A DNA stretch of 64,000 nucleotides from CAZYME01 sp964648115 (lineage in GTDB: Bacteria > Pseudomonadota > Gammaproteobacteria > Legionellales > Legionellaceae). The position numbers were made by a program, and so were the translations under genes. The notes beneath the pieces were generated by a model. That model was not told where the DNA came from, did no database searches, and saw only the letters and a list, made by a program, of their open reading frames with translations. This document shows positions 41,792 through 49,890 of this stretch, in pieces. Position 1 is the first letter of the stretch. The number at the start of each line of letters is the position of its first letter. Location: positions 5,481 to 69,480 of the forward strand of contig CAZYME010000012.1 in NCBI GenBank assembly GCA_964648115.1, read 5' to 3'.

Positions 41792-43117
41792 ATGCCCTTA
41801 AAATACCGAGAACGCATTCATACTCGAGGATCAGCTCCTGCAAAACCCCCCATAGAAAGTGCAACCGCCTTATTATGTACTAGCACTCATGGGCAAAAAA
41901 TTCTGGAAGCGTCTTCCTCAATCATTGAGAAATTATGTATTAGCAATAGTGATGCTTCCCCTAATGCGGGGAATGGTCTTTGGCTTTTAGCACCAGAATC
42001 GGATACTGTGTTTAAAAATAACCAAGTTATTACCTGGTTTAGTGGAACGGTAGAGTTCTTCAACAAAGACAATGCCGAGCAAGCCAGTGCAGAACGATAC
42101 ACAATCGGATTGGGATCAACCATGATGAATGCGGCACAAGTCATTATTTCGGATCCTAATGATTATAATTTAGAGGGCTGCGCCCATTTTGCTAACCACT
42201 CAACCAGACCAAATTGCAAGTTGGACTATTTACGAAATCGTCAAACTAATAGCGTAATCGCAGTACTACTTATACTCAATCAGGACATTATAGTCCCTCA
42301 AGGACATGCGCTAGAGCTAGTATTTGATTATGCCAATTCTGCAGCGATCAATCATGGCATACTTACCGCTTGTGACTACAATCCTAAACCTAAGCCTATT
42401 AACGAGTTACAAGGTATTAAGACTAATAATCACCATACGGAATTTCCAAAAATTTCAGAAAAGTCACAAGCTGGCCATATGACTTGGGAACAAATAATGC
42501 AAATCGCTATGAGAGAAGAAGACCCTAACACTGTAACGCCAAATCCAAATCTAGATCTTACCCTTTTCAATTTAAAAACATCACCACTAAGTACTGTTGA
42601 AGTTGACGAAGATCTTAAAAGAAAATATCAGGAAGGATTTAAATTAGGTAGTGTAGCTGCAGCAGCACCTCCAACTTTTAATTTTTCACGAAATAATTCA
42701 TTCTTGCCCGCAGTGGTATCAGACAGTACAGCTGCTGCAGCACCTCGAGCTTTTAATTTTCCACAAAATAATTCATTCTTCCCCGCAGTGGTATTAGGCA
42801 GTGTAGCTGCATCCCCTCGGCGTGAAAGAAAAAGAAATGCATCTGCAGAGGAAACAGATCTGGCATTGCAACTAAGATCAGAACTAGAATACCTTATAGG
42901 TCAACATTTGATTGAAATAACAGATGGTGATATTTTTTTGTTAGAAGAAAATGCTAATCCAGATACTCAAAAGCAAATACTTGCCATGTGTATAGCTTTG
43001 AAATTGAATCGACGGAAGAAAACTCCAGGACCATTGAAGGCGATAATTGAACAGACTCTTAAGTCCATAAGACCAGACGATGAATCAAGCGACTCCCAAC
43101 TGATGTCTATAAACTAG
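41792..43117 (+). CDS. SET-domain protein with tandem repeats and basic motif, candidate nucleomodulin
   Basis: 441 residues. A SET methyltransferase fold is visible: GNGLWLLAPES (residues 60-70, the GxG strand), VITWFSGTVEF, the cofactor/knot segment FANHSTRPNC (N135, H136) and ALELVFDYA (E175, Y180). Two 25-residue repeats follow (287-311, 312-336; for example TFNFSRNNSFLPAVV), with a third beginning. PRRERKRN (342-349) is a possible nuclear localisation signal. The C-terminus is acidic (RPDDESSDSQLMSIN). Known Legionella SET effectors modify host histones; methylation of a host target is inference here. Own near-consensus promoter. Confidence 0.75.
   Translation: MPLKYRERIHTRGSAPAKPPIESATALLCTSTHGQKILEASSSIIEKLCISNSDASPNAGNGLWLLAPESDTVFKNNQVITWFSGTVEFFNKDNAEQASAERYTIGLGSTMMNAAQVIISDPNDYNLEGCAHFANHSTRPNCKLDYLRNRQTNSVIAVLLILNQDIIVPQGHALELVFDYANSAAINHGILTACDYNPKPKPINELQGIKTNNHHTEFPKISEKSQAGHMTWEQIMQIAMREEDPNTVTPNPNLDLTLFNLKTSPLSTVEVDEDLKRKYQEGFKLGSVAAAAPPTFNFSRNNSFLPAVVSDSTAAAAPRAFNFPQNNSFFPAVVLGSVAASPRRERKRNASAEETDLALQLRSELEYLIGQHLIEITDGDIFLLEENANPDTQKQILAMCIALKLNRRKKTPGPLKAIIEQTLKSIRPDDESSDSQLMSIN
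42650..42799 (+). repeat. Two 75-bp in-frame tandem repeats
   Basis: Units 42650-42724 and 42725-42799 are highly similar; a third starts at 42800 (AGTGTAGCTGC) and stops after about 11 bases of clear match. They encode the Ala/Pro/Asn-rich linker of the SET-domain protein. In-frame 75-bp units can expand or contract without breaking the gene. Confidence 0.88.
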
Positions 43118-43142
43118 GCCGGATGGTCAATCATAGGTTCCG

Positions 43143-43276
43143 CTCCCATTGATACTTCCAATTCACCTTAAGTTTTTCTTGGCACTCAGAGCCCCGACGT
43201 ACCGCGGCTTGTCCGCAGGACGTAGGCCTTCCGTTGTCAATAAAAACTTAAGGCTAATTGGATGCATTGATAGGAG
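43143..43276. repeat. 134-bp element with 39-bp inverted ends
   Basis: CTCCCATTGATACTTCCAAT at the left and ATTGGATGCATTGATAGGAG at the right are the outer parts of about 39-bp inverted repeats (several mismatches) that continue through CCTTAAGTTTTT and AAAAACTTAAGG. The centre holds GACGTACCGCGG and GTCCGCAGGACGTAGG. It lies behind cvpA, at the position where purF stands in many relatives. Confidence 0.85.
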
Positions 43277-43302
43277 AGATTAATTACTTAATCATGCGCG
43301 AA

Positions 43303-43845
43303 TTATTGCGTGTTTAACAGACTGTTTTTACCATCTTTTTTACTGTCATCTTTATCAAAAACTTTCGCATGTTTAATAAACTCAGGCATGAATCCAGATA
43401 ACCAATTAACTAGAGGGTCAAACTTGTTATACAAACGCGATTGATCAGTATAGGTAGTAGGAATGGAGGCCATTTTTGCTACCAGCATTAGTAGCGCTAC
43501 TATAAACACGCCACGCACAAATCCAAACCCCATCCCTAATAAACGATCAGTCCCACTTAAACCCGAACGACGCAAAATAAAACTCAACACAGCATTAAAT
43601 AAGCCGCCTACAACAATCGTTGCTAAAAGTATGGCTACAAATGCTACCACTGTGCGCGCCGTCATATCCTGAATATAGGGCCTCAGCCATGTATTAACTT
43701 CTGGTGAATATTTAAACGCAAGCCAAATTGCTAATATCCACACACATAGCGCGATAAGTTCCTTTACAAAACCACGGAACAACCCTGTTACTACAGATAA
43801 ACCAACAACTGCAATAATTACAAAGTCAATTATATGCCATGACAT
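43303..43845 (-). CDS. cvpA: CvpA-family inner-membrane protein
   Basis: 180 residues. MSWHIIDFVIIAVVGLSVVTG and GLFRGFVKELIALCVWILAI are the CvpA hallmark, with four membrane helices (about 5-25, 28-48, 62-88, 103-125) and FVRGVFIVALL. The family is linked to colicin V production and envelope stress tolerance. Last gene of accD-folC-dedD-cvpA; two bases separate it from dedD. purF, the usual next gene, is absent. Confidence 0.95.
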   Translation of the reverse strand: MSWHIIDFVIIAVVGLSVVTGLFRGFVKELIALCVWILAIWLAFKYSPEVNTWLRPYIQDMTARTVVAFVAILLATIVVGGLFNAVLSFILRRSGLSGTDRLLGMGFGFVRGVFIVALLMLVAKMASIPTTYTDQSRLYNKFDPLVNWLSGFMPEFIKHAKVFDKDDSKKDGKNSLLNTQ

Positions 43846-43847
43846 GA

Positions 43848-44531
43848 TTAACTAACGCCTGTCTTAATAATAAACCCTTTGAGTTGCATGCTAGCCGCTA
43901 ATTTCTTTTGCAAATTCACCGCTTCGTGCCGCTGATCGAGTTGGCCAACAATGACCTTATAATAAGCTCCTTGCTTACCGTTTGATTTATTGTAGGTCGC
44001 TATAAATCCCTTGCTGCGTAAGCGAGCTACTAATGTCATCGCATTATTACGCTGTGCAAAAGATGCTAATTGAACAGCGTATACTTCTTTTTTAGCCGCT
44101 ACAACAGCTGCTTTTGCCAATTTTTTTGGCGCGGGCTCAACTATAGATTGCGTCGTAGAAGCTACTTTTAAGGCTACTTTTGTATTTGCTAAGGCAGGTT
44201 GCTTTTTATTAGCAGCAATAATAGGAGCAGCGGGCACTGTAGATTTTATACGGATAGGCTCCGCTTTTGCGATTTGTATTGGCTTCACCTCAGCGGCAGC
44301 GGGGATATCCACACGGGCCACCTTAACCGATTGAAATACTGCTTTTTCATCAGTAACCGCTACATCTGGTAGTAGTGGTTTAGCCGGCAAACGAACAGAA
44401 AAACTGATATTTTCCTCTAAACGTTGATTAGATTTTTTCATTACTGCCGGTAAAAAAATTGCAGCAATAGACAGAATTACAACCACACCCGTCAGTCGAT
44501 GTTTGACACGTTCATCCATTACAAATTTCAT
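43848..44531 (-). CDS. dedD: SPOR-domain cell-division protein DedD
   Basis: 227 residues. One N-terminal transmembrane helix (LTGVVVILSIAAIFLPAVM, about 12-30), then an Ala/Lys/Pro-rich periplasmic linker. A C-terminal SPOR domain (about 148-225: VYAVQLASFAQRNNAMTLVA, GAYYKVIVGQ) binds denuded septal peptidoglycan. Overlaps the end of folC by four bases (ATGA). Confidence 0.92.
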   Translation of the reverse strand: MKFVMDERVKHRLTGVVVILSIAAIFLPAVMKKSNQRLEENISFSVRLPAKPLLPDVAVTDEKAVFQSVKVARVDIPAAAEVKPIQIAKAEPIRIKSTVPAAPIIAANKKQPALANTKVALKVASTTQSIVEPAPKKLAKAAVVAAKKEVYAVQLASFAQRNNAMTLVARLRSKGFIATYNKSNGKQGAYYKVIVGQLDQRHEAVNLQKKLAASMQLKGFIIKTGVS

Positions 44532-45799
44532 CCTACTTCCTCCTCTTGCCGCTCCATGCGATGAGCCATTACGGCACTTACAGTTAGAAAAGAACCATAT
44601 ACAACAATTAAATCCCCTGGGTTGGCATGCTGCATGGCCACCTGGTAAGCCGCTGATGGATCACTAAAGTCAGCTGGGATTGAACAATTCGCGGCTTTAA
44701 ATACCGTTTTTAATAACGATTTACTTGCAGCTCGCTTACTACTTAAAACCGCCGGGTACCAAAAGTCAACATAAGAATGCATTGGCTGAATTAAACCCTG
44801 CAAATCTTTATCTTGTAACCCTGAAAATACAGCGTGTACTTTACCTTTTGGCTGGTATCGTTTAATAAAATCTGCAAGCAACGAAACAGCCTGTGGATTA
44901 TGAGCAACATCAAAAAGAATAGAAACAGCACCCTCAACAAACTGTTGTCTTCCTAAAATGGATACGTTTTGCATTGCCTCTGCCCAGTGCGTCGGGTTGA
45001 TTGGCAAAATTGTGTGTAAATATGCACTGGCGGCAATCGCTGCAGCTGCAGCTTTTGGGTTTATTTTCGGTAAAGGCACATTGATATGGTCCGGAAATGG
45101 CATTGCAGGCTTTATGTGAATACTGTCTTCGGTTACTTGTGATGAGTAACAAAGTCTCAGTGCATTTAGTTTTCGTGCTTGCTCTATCACGCTTTCAGGG
45201 GGGGTATCATCTGCGAAAATAAACGGTTTGTTCGCTCTTAAAACACCTGCTTTTTCATATCCTATAGCTTCTATTGTATCACCTAAATAATCCTGGTGGT
45301 CTAAATCAACCGTAGTAATGATTGCCAGATCAGAATCAATAATATTTGTTGCATCTAAGCGCCCCCCTATTCCAACCTCAAGAATAATGACATCAAGTTT
45401 AAATTGCTTGAAATACCACAGGGCTGCTAATGTTGCCATTTCAAAGTATGTGAGATGAACGTTATCTCTAGCTTGCTCAATAGCCGTAAATGCTGCGCAC
45501 AGTTTTTTGTCAGGAATAGGCTGTTGGTTAACTCGAATTCGCTCGTTAAAATTGATTAGGTGTGGGGATGTATAGCTGGCAACTTGGTACCCTGCAGCCA
45601 AATAAACAGCTTCTAACGCAGCAACAGTTGAACCTTTGCCATTCGTTCCAGCGACGGAGAATATGGTTGCATCTAAATTAAGCAAATCTAGACGCTCCGC
45701 AACGGTCTTTATTCGGGTTAAGCCCAACTGAATCTCTTCTGAATGACGATTTTCTAGGTGATTCAGCCATTCATTTAACGAAAAGTTTAAAAAATTCAT
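44528..45799 (-). CDS. folC: Folylpolyglutamate / dihydrofolate synthase
   Basis: 423 residues of the Mur-ligase type. FSVAGTNGKGSTVAALEAVY is the P-loop, and EVGIGGRLDATN, VDLDHQDYLGDTIEAIGYEK are family blocks. FDVAHNPQAV is in the C-terminal domain. Adds glutamate to (dihydro)folate. The start at 45799 (MNFLNFSLNEWLNHLE) is chosen because it follows the accD stop by four bases; the longer open frame would overlap accD by about 75 bases. Confidence 0.95.
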   Translation of the reverse strand: MNFLNFSLNEWLNHLENRHSEEIQLGLTRIKTVAERLDLLNLDATIFSVAGTNGKGSTVAALEAVYLAAGYQVASYTSPHLINFNERIRVNQQPIPDKKLCAAFTAIEQARDNVHLTYFEMATLAALWYFKQFKLDVIILEVGIGGRLDATNIIDSDLAIITTVDLDHQDYLGDTIEAIGYEKAGVLRANKPFIFADDTPPESVIEQARKLNALRLCYSSQVTEDSIHIKPAMPFPDHINVPLPKINPKAAAAAIAASAYLHTILPINPTHWAEAMQNVSILGRQQFVEGAVSILFDVAHNPQAVSLLADFIKRYQPKGKVHAVFSGLQDKDLQGLIQPMHSYVDFWYPAVLSSKRAASKSLLKTVFKAANCSIPADFSDPSAAYQVAMQHANPGDLIVVYGSFLTVSAVMAHRMERQEEEVG

Positions 45800-45803
45800 T
45801 AGA

Positions 45804-46667
45804 CTAGCTCTGCGAAGTGCGGCGAGTGAGTTTAGCAATGAGCTCAGCGACCGTGTTTCGCAATGCTTTGCGCTCAAGGATCATGTCAATGTGGCCATGC
45901 TCTAGCAAAAATTCGCTGCGCTGAAAACCTTCTGGCAAAGTTTGCCGTACAGTTTGCTCTATGACCCTTGGGCCGGCGAAACCAATTAAAGCATTTGGTT
46001 CAGCAATAATTACATCACCAAGACTTGCAAAACTTGCTGAGACGCCTCCCATAGTAGGATCAGTCAACACAACAATAAACGGCAATCCAGTTTCTGAATA
46101 TCTGGCAAGTGCTGCGGAAGTCTTGGCCATTTGCATAAGGGAAAATAACCCCTCTTGCATTCGAGCACCACCACTTGCGGTAAAGCAGATGTAAGCACGC
46201 TTTTCAGCTGTAGCCACATTGACAGCTCGGACAAACTTTTCACCGACTGTAGCCCCCATCGAGCCACCCATAAACGAAAATTCAAATGCACTGGCAACAA
46301 CAGCTTGCTGCTTAAGCGTACCTTTCATAACAATCAAAGCTTCATTTTCACCCGTAGCTTTTTGTGCTTGTGTAATGCGGTCTTTGTATTTTTTAGAGTC
46401 ACGAAATTTCAAACGGTCAACCGGCTCAAGCTCCGGGCAAATCTCATCTTGACCTAGATCATCTAAAAATTGAGCCAAACGATCCCTTGCACTCAATCTA
46501 TGATGATGATGGCACTTAGGACAAACAGAGAGATTTTTTTCAAGCTCTGAGCGATATAGAACTTCGCTGCATCCTTGGCATTTAACCCACAATCCCTCGG
46601 GAACCCCTTTTTTTTGTGAGGTTTCTGTTCTAACTTTTGAGGGCAATAATTTTTTCAGCCAGCTCAT
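45804..46667 (-). CDS. accD: Acetyl-CoA carboxylase carboxyltransferase beta subunit
   Basis: 287 residues. The N-terminal zinc ribbon has Cys30, Cys33, Cys49 and Cys52 (CQGC, CPKC). The carboxyltransferase crotonase fold shows FMGGSMGATVGEKFVRA, SGGARMQEGLFSLMQM and DPTMGGVSASFASLGD. It makes malonyl-CoA with AccA, the first step of fatty-acid synthesis. First gene of the four-gene operon. Its product, malonyl-CoA, is chemically linked to the malonate decarboxylase encoded 10 kb away. Confidence 0.97.
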   Translation of the reverse strand: MSWLKKLLPSKVRTETSQKKGVPEGLWVKCQGCSEVLYRSELEKNLSVCPKCHHHHRLSARDRLAQFLDDLGQDEICPELEPVDRLKFRDSKKYKDRITQAQKATGENEALIVMKGTLKQQAVVASAFEFSFMGGSMGATVGEKFVRAVNVATAEKRAYICFTASGGARMQEGLFSLMQMAKTSAALARYSETGLPFIVVLTDPTMGGVSASFASLGDVIIAEPNALIGFAGPRVIEQTVRQTLPEGFQRSEFLLEHGHIDMILERKALRNTVAELIAKLTRRTSQS

Positions 46668-46721
46668 AAACGATAACCCATCCTAGAAAATAAACACATC
46701 ATTATACCTCGAATATGCTAT

Positions 46722-47813
46722 TTATGCTCGCCCATATTGTTTTGGGTTTTGGACTTTTATTCCAAAGGATCGTGCAGCATGTATAGACCAATAAGGATTA
46801 CGTAAAAATTCACGACCAATAAAGATAGCGTCTGCTTGTTGCTCGAGTAAAATTGTTTCAGCTTGAACAGGCTCAGTAATCATCCCTACCGCCGCTGTCA
46901 TGATATTTGATTCTCTACGGATGGTTTCTGCAAAAGGAACTTGATAGCCAGGTCCGGTGGGAATAACTGCTTGAGGTAATGTGCCGCCACTGGAACAATC
47001 AATGAGATCTATCCCTATTTCTTTTAACTTGCGAGAAAAAGAAATGGTTTCAAATAACCCCCAGGAGTCGGTGCTTGGTACATTAGCATTTAACTCGTCA
47101 GCTCCTTTAGCCCAATCTGTAGCAGAAACTCTGACAAAAAGAGGCAATTCATTCGGCCAGACTCCTCTTACTGCTCGGGCCACCTCCAGAGGAAAACGCA
47201 TTCGGTTTTCAAGGTTACCTCCATACTCATCTTTTCGATGGTTTGAAATAGGAGATAAAAACTGATGCATCAAATAACCATGGGCCATGTGCAATTCAAG
47301 AACTTGAAAACCCGCCTTGAGGCTCCGTTCCGTAGCAGAGACAAAAGCTTGTATTGCGTCAGAGACATCGCTATGTGTCATCTCTTTAGGAGATGCATAA
47401 TCTTGGCTAAAAGCAATCGCGCTTGGGGCTATAGTTTGCCAAGTCTCCAAAGGGTTAACCTCTAACCAAGGGGCCGAAACAGAGCCTTTTCTACCTGCAT
47501 GAGCAATCTGGATGCCACTTACAGCACCCTGAGTTTTTACGAAATCGGATACACGCTTAAAGTGTTCAATATGATCATCAGACCAAATTCCAAGATCATG
47601 AGGAGAAATACGCCCTTCTGGTGTTACAGCTGTTGCCTCAACCATCACAAGCCCTGCCCCACCAACAGCTCGGCTACCCAAATGCACCAAATGCCAGTCA
47701 TCAGGGTACCCATTCTTACTCGAATATTGGCACATAGGAGAAAGCCAGGTACGATTTTTAAATTCTATGCTTTTAATAGTAAGTGGAGTAAAAATATGTT
47801 TTTCATAAGCCAT
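46722..47813 (-). CDS. Old-yellow-enzyme family NAD(P)H:flavin oxidoreductase
   Basis: 363 residues, FMN-dependent TIM barrel. The YqjM/XenA class is indicated by NRTWLSPMCQYSSKNG with the conserved Cys near the flavin, IQIAHAGRKGS, ELHMAHGYLMHQFLSP with two substrate-binding histidine-region residues, and AIFIGREFLRNPYW. Reduces activated alkenes of unsaturated aldehydes, ketones or nitro compounds. Single gene. Confidence 0.93.
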   Translation of the reverse strand: MAYEKHIFTPLTIKSIEFKNRTWLSPMCQYSSKNGYPDDWHLVHLGSRAVGGAGLVMVEATAVTPEGRISPHDLGIWSDDHIEHFKRVSDFVKTQGAVSGIQIAHAGRKGSVSAPWLEVNPLETWQTIAPSAIAFSQDYASPKEMTHSDVSDAIQAFVSATERSLKAGFQVLELHMAHGYLMHQFLSPISNHRKDEYGGNLENRMRFPLEVARAVRGVWPNELPLFVRVSATDWAKGADELNANVPSTDSWGLFETISFSRKLKEIGIDLIDCSSGGTLPQAVIPTGPGYQVPFAETIRRESNIMTAAVGMITEPVQAETILLEQQADAIFIGREFLRNPYWSIHAARSFGIKVQNPKQYGRA

Positions 47814-47923
47814 TCTAGAGTGACTCTTACAAGATGTGATTTAAATAACATCTTATCAGTTTCATATCAGGAGCGCAGCTACATCAGGGCCAGATCATGA
47901 GTGATCATTATTTATCTTAATGT

Positions 47924-48000
47924 CTACGTTCCGCGCTTTATGCGCGGTATCCATAAATTTTGCTAGATTCCTGGATCCTGCGGTCAAGCTGCAGGACGTA
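47924..48000. repeat. Double-hairpin repeat
   Basis: TACGTTCCGCG opens and GCAGGACGTA closes an inverted pair. Within it CCGCGC/GCGCGG (loop TTTAT) and CCTGC/GCAGG form two small hairpins. It is the main item in the 353-bp gap between the OYE gene and the L,D-transpeptidase gene. It resembles the centre of the element at 43143-43276. Confidence 0.6.
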
Positions 48001-48166
48001 AAAATAGAGACCAGATATAATGTTTTATCCCAGTATTGTTTATATTTGAGTCACTGATGCTCTCGCCCTGGCAGCTACATCTCGATTCAAGCTAAAACAG
48101 CTATAGTTTTTTTATGATTAGCCGCTAACCAAGCTATAGTAATAGCAGTTGAAATAGGAGATATAC

Positions 48167-48880
48167 ATGAAGCTTTTAGGGGGAGTGATGTTGATGGCAT
48201 TCTTCTTTTTAGCTCAATCAACTCCAGCATGGACCCAAACACGTTTTGGTGAGTCACTGTGCAATTCCACAGATTATTTCTGCATGAAAGTTAAACCCGA
48301 GGAAAGTTGGGACAGTTTATTTCCTAACGAAGAAGAGCGCGATATTGTTAAGCGCGTAAATCGAATGAACATTACCCTGCGATCAGGCATGACCATTGCA
48401 GTGCCTAAAAATATCGATCGATTAACTATTTATGATGTTTCTCCTTTCCCCAGATATATTGAATCTGACGGTGAAAAAACGATTTATGTTAGCCAAGAAA
48501 AGCTTGCCTGGGGGGCTTATGACGACAAGGGTGAGTTATTATGGTGGGGACCACTTTCCTCCGGCTCAGGGCATTGCAGAGGCCTTGATGGTACTTGCAT
48601 TACCCCCTCTGGTTCATTTCGGGTTATTCGCAAACAGGATATAGACTGCATCTCTACTGCCTTCCCGCTTCGCTCAGACGGAGAAAGTGGCGGTGCTGAA
48701 ATGCCTTATTGCATGCATTTTTTTCGTGGGTATGCCCTACATGGTAGCGATACTGTTCCAGGTTATCGTGCTAGCCACGGGTGCGTGCGCATCTTCGTTG
48801 AAGATGCGCGTTGGTTAAATGAGGAATTTGTAGATCTCCCCGGTGGCGGGGGAAGGGGCACACGGGTGGTTATTGATTAA
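48167..48880 (+). CDS. L,D-transpeptidase (YkuD), EnhA-like
   Basis: 237 residues. A signal peptide (about 1-23) precedes a LysM-like region (SWDSLFPNEEERDIVKRVNR, TIAVPKN). The YkuD domain is about 105-235, with ALHGSD and the catalytic RASHGCVRIFVEDARWL (His-Gly-Cys). It forms 3-3 crosslinks or attaches proteins to peptidoglycan in the periplasm. Legionella Enh (enhanced entry) proteins include this family; which paralogue this is cannot be told. AGGAG is well placed. Convergent with rlpA. Confidence 0.92.
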   Translation: MKLLGGVMLMAFFFLAQSTPAWTQTRFGESLCNSTDYFCMKVKPEESWDSLFPNEEERDIVKRVNRMNITLRSGMTIAVPKNIDRLTIYDVSPFPRYIESDGEKTIYVSQEKLAWGAYDDKGELLWWGPLSSGSGHCRGLDGTCITPSGSFRVIRKQDIDCISTAFPLRSDGESGGAEMPYCMHFFRGYALHGSDTVPGYRASHGCVRIFVEDARWLNEEFVDLPGGGGRGTRVVID

Positions 48881-48883
48881 TAC

Positions 48884-49702
48884 TTACATTAACTGAGAAA
48901 AAGTTCCCGTTACCCCGTGGCGTTTTAATGTGGCTTTGAAACGATCCACAGTACGTTTGTCTGCGAATGGCCCTATTCTAACGATATAGCGTTTTTGATA
49001 CCTTTCAACAAAAACTCGGGAAGAGCTTAGCTTAGATAGTTTACGACGTTGCGCTTCTGCCAACGCTTTAGAGCTAAATGCCCCTGCTTGAAGATAATAA
49101 CGCGCAGGTTTTGCTTTACCAGGAGCGGTACTGGTTAAGGCTTCTATTTCAACAGGTGCTGTTCCTGTTGCCATAATTCCTAATTTAGCTGCTGCTGCAT
49201 AAGATAAATCAATAATTCTTCCACTGTGAAAAGGGCCGCGATCATTTACTTTAACTATCGCTTCTCGTCCATTACTTAAATTTTTAACACGAACATATGT
49301 GGGGAGCGGAAGTGTTTTATGTGCGGCAGTCAATGCGTACATATTGTAACCCTCACCACTCGAGGTGCGCTTTTTATGAAATTTAGTGCCATACCATGAT
49401 GCGAGACCACGAGCATGATAACCCCTTGAGCTTGTCATAACCTCATAGGTATGCCCTTTTACTTTATAAGCTCCAGGATTACCGTAACGGCTCAATGGTG
49501 CGTGTGTGGGGAATATTTTTTGGAAAAATGATGGTAAAGGCCCGGAGGGAGCACCATCATGTTCATCCTCTGCTGTTTTATTTTTTTTATTAATAACAGC
49601 GGCTCTATTTTTCGCTGTAACATTACCTTGGCGAACAACGCCCTGTTTGGTTTGACAGGCAGTTAGCAGCCCTAAAAAAACCATCAATAAAACATATCTC
49701 AT
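48884..49702 (-). CDS. rlpA: Septal lytic transglycosylase RlpA, with SPOR domain
   Basis: 272 residues. A lipoprotein (LLTACQT lipobox) with a double-psi beta-barrel RlpA domain (about 90-185): GLASWYGTKFHKKRTSSGE, then TYVRVKNLSNGREAIVKVND and RGPFHSGRIIDLSYAAA. The C-terminal SPOR domain (about 200-270) includes YYLQAGAFSSKALAEAQRR. It cuts denuded septal glycan. Two adjacent ATGs stand behind AGGA; the second (49702) has the better spacing. Confidence 0.95.
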   Translation of the reverse strand: MRYVLLMVFLGLLTACQTKQGVVRQGNVTAKNRAAVINKKNKTAEDEHDGAPSGPLPSFFQKIFPTHAPLSRYGNPGAYKVKGHTYEVMTSSRGYHARGLASWYGTKFHKKRTSSGEGYNMYALTAAHKTLPLPTYVRVKNLSNGREAIVKVNDRGPFHSGRIIDLSYAAAAKLGIMATGTAPVEIEALTSTAPGKAKPARYYLQAGAFSSKALAEAQRRKLSKLSSSRVFVERYQKRYIVRIGPFADKRTVDRFKATLKRHGVTGTFSQLM

Positions 49703-49890
49703 CATATCCTACCAATTATTTATGTAGTCATAATTCAACAAACCGGTGCGCAGTATAGCACAACTAAGAAAATGATGTTTTGCGCCACTACGCACCCTAT
49801 AGTAAAAGCGTCTTAGGTCTAAGTTGCCCCTAACCATCTGAGCCGTGACCCTCAGGGAGCGGAGCATTGGCTATCAAGATTTTCCGCGCC

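Noticed and set aside
45800..45877. Longer FolC beginning inside accD
   Set aside because: It would overlap the accD coding end by about 75 bases; MNFLNFSLNEWL at 45799 fits the family and lies four bases after the accD stop.
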